A DNA stretch of 64,000 bases from Cunninghamia lanceolata (Eukaryota; Streptophyta; Pinopsida; Cupressales; Cupressaceae), in the NCBI GenBank assembly GCA_027924645.1, contig BSBN01000493.1, positions 107,001 through 171,000 of the forward strand. The letters are read 5' to 3'. The position numbers and the translations under genes were made by a program. Below the pieces are notes generated by a model. It was not told the origin of the DNA, searched no databases, and saw only the letters and a program-made list of their open reading frames with translations. Positions within the stretch are counted from its first letter, which is position 1. Every line of letters starts with the position of its first letter. Positions 1 through 11,218 of the stretch are shown piece by piece.

Positions 1-698
1 ATACAACGAGGACATACAAAGAAAACATACATTGAAATATACAAAGAAAGATGTATGTATGCAGAATTAAACTAACGGTAAAAAGTTCAAAAAACTCAAA
101 CACTGAAGTAGAAGGCTGAAGTTTTAGCACATTAATTGTTGTAATTAATGCAGATTTAACACTCAAAAAAGGTAAAATTTAACGAGAGTTAGGGTAATTT
201 TCATGTTATTTTGCTTCCAGATATACATTGTTGAGAGCTAAAATTGTAGAAGAAAGAATTGTTACAGTGAATTGAACAGAGTTTACCAGAGCAAAAGGAT
301 TATAGCAGCTAGACGAGGGTAAAATGGTAAAAGTAAGTCAACGGTTAAACGGTCACGAAAAATAGGTATTTATCCCAAAACGCTATTTCTTTTCAGTTGG
401 TAAAATATTGTTAATTTCAGTAATTTCATTGCAAAATGTAGGAATTTGTTTAATCCTTGTTTTAACTATTAATTAAATGGGTAGGGATAAGCAATTTTAA
501 GAGTCAAAAAAATAGAAAGGACAAACGAGTTAGGGTAAAATAGTAAAGAAGGAAATTCACAGTAAAACCCTAGACAAGAAAGTAAAATGAAAGTTAAAAG
601 ATGCATGTTTCCACAGGATGGCCCCAAAATAGAAGAAAGATATAGGGGGCAAGGTGAAAAAAGAAAGGAAACCATGAAAGGAGATAGATAAAGAAGAA
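1..698. other. Noncoding leader upstream of the 699-4765 frame
   Basis: AT-rich stretch with no coding signal I can support. It contains several loose copies of a GGGTAAAAT-like phrase (for example near 319, 533 and 582), which could be a degenerate repeat in an element leader. A pyrimidine-poor TTGCACAG just before the ORF could be a splice acceptor, but this is weak. I found no LTR edge or primer-binding site here. Confidence 0.3.
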
Positions 699-2399
699 TT
701 GCCCTTGCACAGAGGTTATTCATCTCTAATCAGTACGAGTGGAGTTGGCATGGATACGAGTATAGGAAATTATGATGCAGAGGATGTGTTAAAGAAAATT
801 ACTACTGCAAATGCTTCTCCAGATATGAAATGTAACTGGGAGAGTGGACTATATAGGGTTGTAGGTTTCCCACTGGCTATGGAGGCCAGAGATTTGTGTT
901 TAGACTATGTGACTTTATATGATCCAGCCACCAGGAAGATCATGCTATATGACAAACTTATTGCTGATTTAACCATAGAGGACATTGCCAGGACATTTGG
1001 ATTGGAAATTAATGAGAAAATGAGAGATATTGATATTGATCAATATAATGAAGACTTTCATACAAATGAAAGAGATTGTAAAGGTAAAGTATTCCACAGC
1101 TGGTATAACCCAGAAAATAAACCCAAGGCTATAGCCAGGGTACACAAGAACTTGATGAGGATATACTTCAAAGAAGAAATTTATTTGATGATCACAATGC
1201 TGAGTAGGTTAGTTGGACTAAGAGATGGCACCAAATGTGAACCATGGATGTTCACTATTATTGAGTTCATAAGAATAGGAGAAAAAGAGCAAGGGCAAAT
1301 CCATTGGGTCAAGGCAATAAGCACAACTATTTGGAAGCAAGCCATGCTGAGAAAACAAAAGATGATGCCCTTTTATTTGTCTTCCTATGTGTTATATTCA
1401 TGTACAACAAAAATAAGACCATATATACATGGAATAGAAAGGGTTGGTGTCCTAGGAAATGGTCATGATCAGAAATTAGTGTATGAACATTATCCTGACC
1501 TACAAGAAGAAAATGCATTGAAGAATTTTGCTTTAGTCAATGATGTCTTTTATACTTACATGGTAAGAGTTTTGAGAGAGGAACCTGACAAAAGATTATC
1601 TAAAAGTGTAGAGGATGCAATTGGATTGCATAGTTCTTGGTTCATTCAATTTGAACAGTTTACTTATATCAAGACTGAAGGCTTCGAAGGAAAACCAATT
1701 ATGCTGCCTCGGTATCCTCCTGATAAATTGATTGTGTTGGAATTTTCAAGGCAGAACTTGAATGTATTTAAGATGTATAAAAAGAAGTTCAATAGAGGGA
1801 ATATGAAGTTGCCTTGGGCTATTGGGAGATACTCTTGTTATAGTGAAGAGGTTGCAGGATATTCAGAGCAAGAACTGAGATATTATGGCTTTCAGGAATT
1901 TGATTTAACCAGGAGAGTTGATCCTTTCCATAGGATCCAGAACTTTGTTGATAAAAAGTATAAGCACCAGATACATATTGAAGATTTTTGGGCTGATTGC
2001 AAAAATGACAGGGAAGTGAGAAAAAGAGCTCATAAAAGATTAACTATTAAGAAAATGAAGTCTATAGGTGACATATATGTTCCACCAGAGGTTCAGGATG
2101 ATGATAAACTGTTACATCATAGTTATGCAGAGGCAAGGTTGGCTCTTATTACAGAACCTGATTGGTTAGAGCCTTGGAATACGTCTCTAGACATATTGTC
2201 CAAGCCAGTGATATTATTTTCAAAGACATGGCTAAAAGATAGAATTGAGGAACTTAAAGCTGAAGGAAAAGAGATCACCTATCCAAAGAAAGGAAGAAAA
2301 AGAAAAGCAGAGCCTAGTGAGGATCTGCAATGCTTTTATGAGAAGAAAAGGAAGATTGTAGAGGCCAAAATTGTTGAAACAGATAAAAATGCTACTTAA
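699..2399 (+). CDS. Unrecognised 566-codon ORF, probably transposon cargo
   Basis: This is the longest uninterrupted frame in the window. I do not recognise the protein. It looks globular and mixed-composition, rich in aromatic and charged residues, with no signal peptide, membrane segment, zinc knuckle or polymerase motif. A stretch near residues 70-105 (containing IADLTIEDIARTFGLEI) faintly resembles the gate-and-helix pattern of plant mobile-domain or Athila extra-ORF proteins. The C-terminal 40 residues are Lys/Arg-rich (KKGRKRKAE), a possible nuclear signal. The first ATG at 699 is arbitrary; Met18 (750) is an alternative. The frame ends in one TAA, and the same frame stays open after it, so the true protein was probably longer. 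A host-gene origin is possible but unlikely in this setting. Confidence 0.5.
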   Translation: MPLHRGYSSLISTSGVGMDTSIGNYDAEDVLKKITTANASPDMKCNWESGLYRVVGFPLAMEARDLCLDYVTLYDPATRKIMLYDKLIADLTIEDIARTFGLEINEKMRDIDIDQYNEDFHTNERDCKGKVFHSWYNPENKPKAIARVHKNLMRIYFKEEIYLMITMLSRLVGLRDGTKCEPWMFTIIEFIRIGEKEQGQIHWVKAISTTIWKQAMLRKQKMMPFYLSSYVLYSCTTKIRPYIHGIERVGVLGNGHDQKLVYEHYPDLQEENALKNFALVNDVFYTYMVRVLREEPDKRLSKSVEDAIGLHSSWFIQFEQFTYIKTEGFEGKPIMLPRYPPDKLIVLEFSRQNLNVFKMYKKKFNRGNMKLPWAIGRYSCYSEEVAGYSEQELRYYGFQEFDLTRRVDPFHRIQNFVDKKYKHQIHIEDFWADCKNDREVRKRAHKRLTIKKMKSIGDIYVPPEVQDDDKLLHHSYAEARLALITEPDWLEPWNTSLDILSKPVILFSKTWLKDRIEELKAEGKEITYPKKGRKRKAEPSEDLQCFYEKKRKIVEAKIVETDKNAT

Positions 2400-4765
2400 A
2401 TGGATCCATATGCATTAGGAATAACAGTAGCAGTAGCATCAGATACTTTTGTAGATACAAGGTCAATAAGTCATGAAATTAGTGTAGAAGAAGCACAGAC
2501 TGCCAAGGAAGTGGCAGGACAACAAATTAGAAAAGCAACACCAATAAGTTTGTCAAAGGGTGAAACTTCTAAACTAGGTGGTATAATTGGAGCACAAGAA
2601 GTAGGTGCGAAACTGAGTAATATATATGGTGCCTCCACATCCTCAGAACAAAGACAAACATTTGTGCAAGTGAAGACAGAGTTGGCTGGAGAAATGCAAC
2701 AAGAGTCAGAAATTCACAAAGCCAAACAAACTATTGAGACTGTGCACATTAACAGTAGTGAAAGTGAAGAAAGAGGAATGTATGTAGGAAGAGAGATTGA
2801 AATAGAAGAAGATTCTATTGATTTCCTAAGTGAAGAAGAAGAACTAAGCACTCAAGTTGAAATGGAGATTGAGTAGGGTTTAGAGCATGAAGGAGAAAAG
2901 GTACAAGAAGAAACAAGATTAGTGGACCCATTTGGTACATTACTTCCTCTTGAAATCATTAAAGATGTGCAAGAAGAGGTGCATAAGATTGAAGAAGTTG
3001 AGAAAGAAGGGACACCTAAAGAGATAATCACAGAAGGGCATGCTTTAGTAGAAGAGGAAGCAAAAGATGACACCTCAGGTGTGGATGCTTTAAATATGCT
3101 GAATATGTATGGTGAGCCAGGTGAGGAAGAAAAGAACATAGAAAACATACAAGAACAAGAAAAGGAAACAAAAGAAGATACAAAGGTAAATTCCTTTGTA
3201 CACACAGAACAAGTACAAATAGAATATAAGATGAAACCAAGAGGCCTGAGGGTATAGAGGAAACAGAAAAGATAGATGAAAGTAAAGAAGATGAACAAAC
3301 AGAAGGTATCAACATACCAGATGTAGAGCAAGTACATACAGAAGAGGATCAGAAAAAAGAGCCATCAAAAGAAGAAGGTCCTGAAGAAGGAACTGAGGAT
3401 GGAGGAGATACCAAAATAGAAGAGGAGGAAAATGAAGGTGAATCAAAAGAATAGGAAAATGATCCCATGGAACAAGAAGCACCTCAATAGCAACAACAAG
3501 AAGAACAACAAGAACAGCAGCAGGGATAGCAGCAACAGGAAGAAATAGAAACAGAGAAGCCTCATGAGGAGGTGATTGATGAAGATAAGACTGCAAAAGG
3601 TACAAAAGAAATTCCTGCCTGGTTAGGAGAGGAAATAAGAAAGGAGAAAAAAGAGGTACAGTTGGTACCAATTGACATCAAGAGTTTGCTAGGTGAGAAG
3701 ACACCAAGGAAAGAAAAGAGAAAAGCTAGGACAATGTCAGCTATACAGAGAGGTCCCGATGGCTCTAGAATGCTGAACCTAGCCATACCATAGAAAGAAA
3801 AGGCAAAAGGTGAAATAGCCTTAGAAGAGTATAAGATATTAAATTTTGACCTTGGGCATACTACAAGGGAACAACACATTAATGAATGGGAAGATATGCA
3901 CCAAGTGACAACAGAGATGCTGAAAAGGGACAAAGATAAACAATAATACTTAAAAGGACACATTGTCTAGCTTCAACAATTTATTAAAGGGATATTTGAT
4001 CCCAATACCACAATCCCAGAACTACCTAGTGACATAGCAGTTGTATCCAAAGAAGAAATAAGGGACATGGAAAATAAAAGGCTCAAGGCCGACATTTTTG
4101 ATGAATGGTTTAGAGATTTTATATAGGAAGGTGAGCAGATAATAAAGCAAGCTGTGAAAAGTTGGGAGGCAGTTGCAAAAGAAAAGAGCAAATGCATGAT
4201 ACTTGTACATAATTGCCAATCTAGAAAAGAGGAATGCAGGTCTAAACTTGAACAGTTGACAGAAGTTGAAGAAGGAGCTGAAGAACTGATCAATAAAGAA
4301 ATAATTACTGTTACACTGGCAAATCAAGTGCCACAGACAATATTAGAGATTAAGTTTGAAGAAGATAACCTTAGAAAATTTATAATAGTTGTACAGGATT
4401 TAGAAGAGAATGTAGATGAAACGATAAAAGTGCATAAGAAGATAATAGAAAGGCTCCGAGAGCATGAATGTATGGAAGTGCTAGCATATGAGTTAGAAAG
4501 GGCATTAATAGAGTTTAATGCCATATTTACACCATGCATAGAGAATCCTGATGCAAATCTCAGCAAATAGATGATGGATACATTAGTGGAAGAAAGTGCT
4601 AAACTGAAAAAGTATAAGAAAAGAAGAGAAGGCTCAGAGAACAGAGAGAAGATGTTGAGAGAAGGAGTTGTGATGCAGGAATACATATGGGCAAAGAGTT
4701 CAGGAGGGGACCGCACCTTTGTAGAAGGTGTAATTAGTAATTTCAAAATATATTTGAAAGAATGA
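2400..4765 (+). pseudogene. Decayed acidic/coiled-coil tail of the 699 ORF
   Basis: Reading on from 2400 in the same frame gives a Glu-rich segment to 3255. The other forward frame then carries the sense to 4765, implying one frameshift around 3240-3260. The tail is Glu/Lys-rich, has a Gln-rich patch near 3480-3540 and long heptad-like helices at 4154-4765, so a coiled coil is likely. Ten stops interrupt it: TAA at 2397 and 3944; TAG at 2874, 3452, 3488, 3527, 3791, 3968, 4124 and 4568. None is TGA until the final TGA at 4763. Several replace what looks like Gln in Gln-rich context. No function is assignable; a structural or envelope-like retroelement product is one guess. Confidence 0.45.
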
Positions 4766-4886
4766 GAAGACAAAAGGCGAGCAATTGTTTTGAAAGAATA
4801 GAAGTCAAATAAAGAGTATCAGTGAGAGGAAGTCAATGAAGAAGGGGAATCTTATTTTTTTTCAAAGATTCCAACAACATCCTTTG

Positions 4887-5345
4887 AGGAGGGAAAGATG
4901 CCATTTAGATATTTTGGCAGATGGTTAGAGATGAATGTGCACCATTAATCAAAAAAGAGGAAGGATCTCAACTGTAGATGAAGTTTGTAGCCGTAGCAAT
5001 GAGAAGTTCAAAATCTATATAAGGAACTGAGCTACTTGTACATTACTTACACAGGGATTTTTAGAAATTAGCTAGCAATTGTAATTTGTTCAGAAGCTTT
5101 GAGTAGAAAGACTATTTTAGTTTAGAGGAGGTCGCTTGTGTCTGCACTAAGGAACGTGTGGAATGTCCGGCTTTCTTATTGTGTCTGTAAAGCATTGTAA
5201 GTTTTTGTGAATTTGATTAATGAAGCTAAGAGTCATTCATACATTGTAAATCATATATGATTGTGTGTTTTGAATATAAATGAATCTAGAATTCTGTGTC
5301 TATATTCTAAGTGTCTTCTGGCTCTTCTTTGTGTTTGAAACAATA
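4887..5345 (+). repeat. Possible LTR start with promoter
   Basis: A purine tract at about 4885-4898 (GAGGAGGGAAAGA) is followed directly by TG at 4899, the arrangement expected at the start of a 3' LTR. A TATA-like TATATAAGG lies at 5016-5024. If this is an LTR, the 699-4765 frame is the internal region of an LTR element. I found no matching upstream copy, TG...CA end or target duplication, so the call is tentative. Confidence 0.3.
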
Positions 5346-5944
5346 TCTCTTAGAGCTCACAATCTTGAATGCATGTTCATGAAAATACTCAAGACATTCG
5401 CATTTAATGATTTAGTCTGCTGATTTAATCAAATTTGTTGTATTTCTTACCATGTGCACAACAGAACATTTAGATCCTGTAGCAAGTGATATTGAATTTG
5501 AATTTCTCTAACTTTTCCTAAACAATTTGAAATACTTAGCTTAAACATAGAAATCTAAAGGAGATTGTCTGACATTTGAAAGAAATAGGAACAATTGAGT
5601 TGATATTTGATGATCTTTATAAATATTGGAAAAGAAAAGCATGTTTTAATATAAATCATTTAAAGCTTTGTGATACAGTAATATATTTGTGCAAAGGAAT
5701 GAATAAAATGTTGATATTTGTGATATTTTGCACAATGAGAGTCCAGTAAGTCATCAATCACCTTAAATCAAGTAAGGTCCCTTGCATATTACAGCTTCAT
5801 ATTAACCTATTGAACTGTCCACAAGGTCAAGACCCGACCATACAGAAACTTGGGATTAAGCAAATCTTAATTGATTTCTTCATATCTTTCAAGACAGTTA
5901 GGTTCATTTTATGAATTTTAACTTTTGTTATGAATGTGTAAAAA
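5346..5944. other. AT-rich gap, no gene seen
   Basis: No coding frame, terminal repeat or RNA gene is visible. The Athila-like gag sense begins only at about 5945, so this is either unrecognisable 5' element sequence or the truncation boundary. Confidence 0.4.
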
Positions 5945-7141
5945 TAATCATCAACAAGACTATGTAGAGAGATTATAGTTCTATCTCAAGAAAAATCCAC
6001 AGAATAGACTCTTAGATGAATCTTTGAAGCTTGTATTCTTGAGAGGAGTTAATGATGACTGCATAGATTCCCTCAATATTATGGTAGCAGGAAATATATC
6101 TCAATTAAACTTTGGGGATGTCTGCAATGTTTGTAGAAATTACTCAAGGACTTTCACCAAGAGGACAAGGGGAGAGAGAGCATCTACCATTAGCAAGGTA
6201 TCTAATTCAGTTTGAAGGATGGAATTGAGCAACCTGTTGGCCAACATGAAAAAAGATATTATCATTCATCTAGCCACTCAACTGGATACTCTACACTTGA
6301 AGAAGAAGTAAGAGGAGGCTAATTCAATACTCGCTTAATACTATCCAAATTATGAACAAAGAAAAGCTAATTACAAATGTAGAAGAGTGGCCAATATTAT
6401 AGAAGATAATTCAGAAAAACCTCACTTTCAACCTATTGAAGGTGAAGATGGCCAGCTATACTATGTTTCACAAAGGAAACCATGGTAACAAAGACAAGGT
6501 ATGCCACAAGATCCTTTAACTTTTAATGTACATCATTTCCAGGAGGTCATCAAAATTTCTCTGGTTGGAACCCTCAACCTTGGCCAACTAATCAAAATCA
6601 ATGGCAAAAACCTCAACAATGGAAAAATCCTTAGCCAAACTAGAATAAGAAGCAACCCATTGTATGGCCCTAACAAAACTTCCAAGGATCTAACTACAAC
6701 CCTCAATGGCCAATACAACAAAACTAATGACAACCACAATGGCAAAAAGGACAGCAATTGAAAAACCAAAACATGAATTATTCACAACCCTTACTGCCTC
6801 CTCAGCCTCAACAACAAGCCATTATGCCAAATTCATCTAGTCTTACAACTCATCCACCAAGAGCACCACAAATACCTACCCAACTTGCACCTAACCCCAA
6901 TAACAAGCCTGTTCAATATGCATGCACTAATGAGGCTATTCAATACCCCACTTATGGGGTAGAGGTGAGTGATGTCCACCTTAGGTCAGGGAAAACATTA
7001 GCTGGGCCTTCATCCCCCCAAATTACTAAGGTGGTGGATGAACAACCCATAGAGGAAGCATTGGACAGTTCACCTCTAGAACTTGAATCAAATCAGGTAA
7101 ATCAGACTATCTCAAATCCAGAGCCTCCTTTCCTTGAATGA
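5945..7141 (+). pseudogene. gag remnant (C-terminal part), Athila-like
   Basis: The sense starts at about 5945 and reads through a conserved-looking stretch at 6024-6215 (containing LKLVFLRGVND and CRNYSRTFTK), like the middle and end of capsid in plant gypsy gags. After a TGA at 6213 the frame continues with further stops to about 6500, then shifts to another frame ending at 7141 in a Pro/Gln-rich tail that contains VHLRSGKTL. The N-terminal half of gag is missing. I see no CCHC zinc knuckle. It once made the structural coat protein; it is now broken by stops and at least one frameshift. The lineage call rests mainly on the LRSGKTL-type tail and the adjacent protease. Confidence 0.65.
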
Positions 7142-8095
7142 CTAGCCATTGCAAAACATCAAACCCATGTCGAGACAAATTTATTGGGTCAACTTAAGAA
7201 TGTTAGTATTAAAATACCCCTCATCCAAGTTATCAAGGACATCCCAATCTACACCAAGACTGTGAGAGACCTTAGTCTTAAGAAACCAGGGAGAAATAAG
7301 AAGGATCCTTAGATAGTCCATGTCCTAGGAAACCTTGCTGATATCATGCTAGGGAATGTAACTATCCCTAAATACACAGACCCTGGTAGTCCAGTAGTGG
7401 ATGTTAAGATTAATGGAACTCTTATCAAAAACATCTTGATTGACTTGGGGGCAGCCATCAATGTCATGACTAAAGAAATAATGCAACTACTTCAACTACC
7501 AAACCTGAGGCCTACACCGACTATTTTATAGTTGGCAGATAGGTCAATAGTGAAACCTGAGGGGATCATTGAAGACATAGTCATATCATTAGACTCATGG
7601 GAGTACCCTGCAGACTTCATAAAAGCCAATCTTGTAGGTTATCCACTTATCTTAGGTAGACCATGGTTAGCAACAACAAATACATTTATAGGTTGTAGGT
7701 CTAGGAACATGATAATCTCAAATGGGATTGTTAGAAAAAAAATGGTCCTTTATCACCTAGCTCAACCTCATGACAATCTGGAGCAAACCATATGGCCTAC
7801 CTTAGAAGAAGAAGAAGACCACTATTCCCTACAAACTCTCATGATGATAGAACACAACCCTTTGTTAGCAACCCAAGATGAGGATGACTTAATTGAGAAC
7901 ATTATATAGAACCATTGCGGTAGGGACCCGCAGCAACAGGACTATCTGTCATGTCTGTAAGATCCATTACAGAATATCATACCTACACATTCCTCAGATG
8001 AAATATCCCAACTTTTCCACTCTCTACTACCTCAGGAATGTGTTCCCAACATCAGTGGATGTGATCTTTCATCTATTCATCTAGCTTCTAAAACA
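7142..8095 (+). pseudogene. Retroelement aspartic protease remnant
   Basis: The catalytic motif reads ILIDLGAAINVM, with the Asp codon at 7442-7444. DLGA in place of DTG/DSG is the usual Athila form. The flap and C-terminal pattern follow, with YPLILGRPWLATT near 7640-7675. Frame 7346-7909 is interrupted by a TAG at 7529. In the intact element the enzyme would cleave the gag-pol polyprotein inside the particle. 7910-8095 is a linker to RT with no recognisable motif. Confidence 0.75.
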
Positions 8096-9099
8096 TTGGA
8101 AATCATGCTAGGCAAAATGCTAAATATTAACAATGCCCTAACTGAAGAACGACAGGATTCCTTGCACACTATATTGCATACACATGCATCAACTTTTGTA
8201 TGGGATTATAATGACATGAAAGGAATAGAACCAGATTTGTGCATGCATAGGATCTACATAAATGATGGTTTCAAGCCCACAAGACAACCACAAATAAGAA
8301 TGAATCCTGCCTTAAGGGACATAGTTAAAACTGAGCTCCAAAAACTCCTTGACATTGGTTTTATTTACCCTATTTCTAACAGTGAATGGGTGTCACCTTT
8401 AGTTATTGTCCCTAAGAAAGGAGGCAAGTGGAGGGTGTGTATAGATTACAAGGAAATTAACACATCCACTAGAAAAGACTATTTTCCACTACCCTTCATT
8501 GATCAAGTACTTGATTACCTAATAGGTAAAAAGTACTCCTCCTTCTTAGATGGTTTTAGTGGCTATAATCAGATAAAAATAGCTCTAGAGGACCAGGATA
8601 AGACCACATTTACTTGCCCTTAGGGTACACATGCTTATTCTATCCTTCCTTTTGGGTTATACAATGCCCCAACCACTTTCTAAAGGGCAGTACTAAGTAT
8701 CTTTTCAGACTATGCTCATGATTCTATGGAGATCTATATGGAGACACATTTGAGACGACACTCAGTAATCTAGAGGTCCTGAAAAGATGTCAAGAGCATA
8801 ATTTTTCATCGAGTCATGAAAAATGCTTTATGATGATGACTCAAGGAGTTGTTCTACGACACTTTATATCCAGTGATGGTATTCAAGTGGATCCTAATAA
8901 AATTGAGATAATTTCCACACTTCCTGTACCATAGAAACCAAAAGATGTTAGAAGCTTTCTTGGCCATGCAGGCTATTATAGGAGGTTTATACAGGACTTC
9001 AGCAAACTAGCAACACCTTTATTTTCTCTGCTCACAAAGGACATGGAATTTGACTAAACCATCAAATGCCAACACTCTTTTGACACACTTAAGGAAGCT
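8096..9099 (+). pseudogene. Ty3/gypsy reverse transcriptase remnant
   Basis: Frame 8096-8623 carries clear fingers and palm motifs: WVSPLVIVPKKGGKWRVCIDY, then SSFLDGFSGYNQI containing the first catalytic Asp. A TAG at 8621 is followed in the same frame by the LPFGLYNAPTTF motif. The expected YxDD active-site loop is absent near 8735: IYME is followed by a shift to another frame that resumes just past the loop (GDTFETTL). The thumb and connection are readable at 8830-9060 (RSFLGHAGYYRRFI). The enzyme copied element RNA into cDNA; this copy cannot be active without the YxDD loop. Confidence 0.85.
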
Positions 9100-9512
9100 T
9101 TGACAAAAGCACCTATCTTGAGAGGACCAAATTGGACATTGCCCTTCCACATACACACTGATGATTCTAATTTTTCTATAGGAGTAATATTGGGACAGAA
9201 AGAAGATAATAAAGAGTATGCTATTTATTACATCAGTAAAAACTTACAAGGAGTAGAGCTCAGTTACACTGTCACAAAAAAAGAGATGTTAGCTATTGTC
9301 TATGTTATCAACAAGTTTAGACATTATATAACTGGTTACTAGGTATTTATCTACACAGATCATACTGTAATCAAATATTTAATGACTAAGCATGTGGTTG
9401 GGGGTAGACTAGTCAGATGGTTGCTCTTGCTACATGAGTTTGATATAACAATAGTAGATAAACCAGAAAAAGCTAATGTGGTGGCAGTTTTCTATCTAGA
9501 CTGCCTACACAA
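9100..9512 (+). pseudogene. RNase H remnant of the Athila-like pol
   Basis: The open frame 9100-9342 begins with FHIHTDDSNFSIGVILGQ, the first catalytic region, and continues to TKKEMLAIVYVINKFRHY, matching the gypsy RNase H core. A TAG at 9340 is followed in frame by IYTDHTVIKYLMTK and further linker to about 9500. It would remove element RNA from RNA:DNA hybrids. It sits directly between RT and integrase, as in all Ty3/gypsy pols. Confidence 0.8.
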
Positions 9513-10835
9513 ATGGAAGAAGATGTTATGGATGACTCTTTCCTAGATGAGCATTTGTTTGCTCTTACTTTACATACGCCATGGTTTTCTGATATTGCTA
9601 ACTATTTGGTAGTAGGGAAGATACAATTACACTTCTCCCTAAGAGAAAGAAGACAATTAGTGCATAAGAGTTTTCCATATTCTTGGATTGCTGATTATTT
9701 GTTCTACACTAGTCTAGACCATATTATGAGGAGGTGCATAAGAGAAGATGAGGTCTTTGACATCCTAAAAGCTTGTCATGATGAGCCTTGTGGGGGTCAC
9801 TTTGTAGCCAAGAGGACAACATTCAACATATTAACCATGGGCTATTATTGGACAACTCTTCATAAGGATGCAATCATGTATACAAGGTTTGTGATTGATG
9901 TCAGAGAATGGTCAAACCAACAAGATTAGATGAGATGCTTTGCAACCCTAGATAGCACTAGCACCATTTGACAAGTGGGGCCTAGATTTCATTGGGCCAA
10001 TCTCACCAGCTTCTAATAATGAGTACATTTTAGTTTGCACTGATTATTTGACAAAGCGGGTTGAAGTCAAAGCCTTCCAATTTGCCAGAGATGGGAATGT
10101 AGCCAAATTCTTGTATGAAGAAATTTTTACTAGGTATGGAGCACCAAGAGAAATTGTCACTGACCAAGGTCCCCAGTTCACTTCTGAACTCATTTCAGCA
10201 CTGGTCAAAGAATATGAAGTTAGGAATAGGAAGTCCACACCCTATCACCCTCAAGCCAATAGGCAAGTGGAAGTTACAAATAGAGAAATTGAGAATATTA
10301 TGACCAAGATAGTGAACATTCACGGGAAGGACTGGGTAGCCAAACTACCAGAGGCAGTATGGCCATACAAAACTACATGGAAAACAACAACTGGTTTCAC
10401 ACCTTATGAGTTAGTGTATGGTAAAACAATAGTTCTACCCATAGAATTTGAATATAAGACACTGAGGACTACACTAAGACTTGACATGGATATGACAGTA
10501 GCACAATAAGAAAGACTCCATATTCTCAATGGATTAGATGAGATTAGAATGGCAACTATACACTACACAGAGATTGTTCAAAAGCAGAGAGCCAAATGAC
10601 ATGATCAATATATTAAAAGAAAATAATTTCATGTGGGTGACTAGGCTTTGTTATATGATTCAAAGTATTGAGATCATAAAGGCAAATTGCAATCTAGAGG
10701 GCTAGGACCTTATGAAGTTCACCAAGTGTTTTCCAATGGAGCTGTCAAACTGCAGACAATAGATGAGGTCAAATTTTCATTATTGGTTAATGGACATTGA
10801 TTAAAGTTCTATACTAGGATAGAAAACTGAGATGA
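9513..10835 (+). pseudogene. Ty3/gypsy integrase remnant
   Basis: The N-terminal zinc region is at 9513-9929 and keeps the His part (HDEPCGGHF), but the Cys pair is degraded. The catalytic core at 9960-10508 shows WGLDFIGPI, then CTDYLTK (Asp at 10042-10044), VTDQGPQF (Asp at 10162-10164) and RQVEVTNRE (Glu at 10270-10272), so the D,D,E triad is present. The C-terminal region to about 10830 is readable but interrupted by several stops (for example TAA at 10507). It would insert element cDNA into the genome. Confidence 0.85.
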
Positions 10836-11213
10836 TTTCCTAAATAAATGCTCTATTCCTAACCATGAGCTAGATACTGCTATATCATCACCTAGCAGTA
10901 ACATAGAAGAAGACCCTACTAGTTCTCATAGTGACTCAACAGGTGAGCTGCATAGATCACCTCCTAAGGTCACTCAGGTATAATTTCTTTCATTTCCTCA
11001 TATGCACACACAACACTGATGCTGCCATCTTCATGAAGACCAAGTCAATAAATTGTAGGGACCTGTTCAAGGCAACAACTCCATGTTACCATCATATTAC
11101 ATTGGGACCTGTTGGAGGCGAACATGCAGCAACTATTCATCCACACACATGCAACAACTATCCATCCACACACATGCAACAACTATCTATCTGTTAATTC
11201 AAATTTCGTGCCA
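10836..11213 (+). other. Noncoding spacer after integrase
   Basis: No gene. It holds a small tandem phrase at about 11130-11190 in which CACACACATGCAACAACTAT is repeated. The sequence belongs to the Athila-like element and continues after the solo LTR at 12769. Confidence 0.5.
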
Positions 11214-11218
11214 TGCAC

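Noticed and set aside
2852..4773. Minus-strand open frames opposite the 2400-4765 tail
   Set aside because: Ser/Phe/Leu-rich shadows of Glu/Lys-rich coding on the plus strand.
1..5345. Attempt to pair 1-690 with 4899-5900 as LTRs
   Set aside because: No shared sequence found by eye, so no full element is called.
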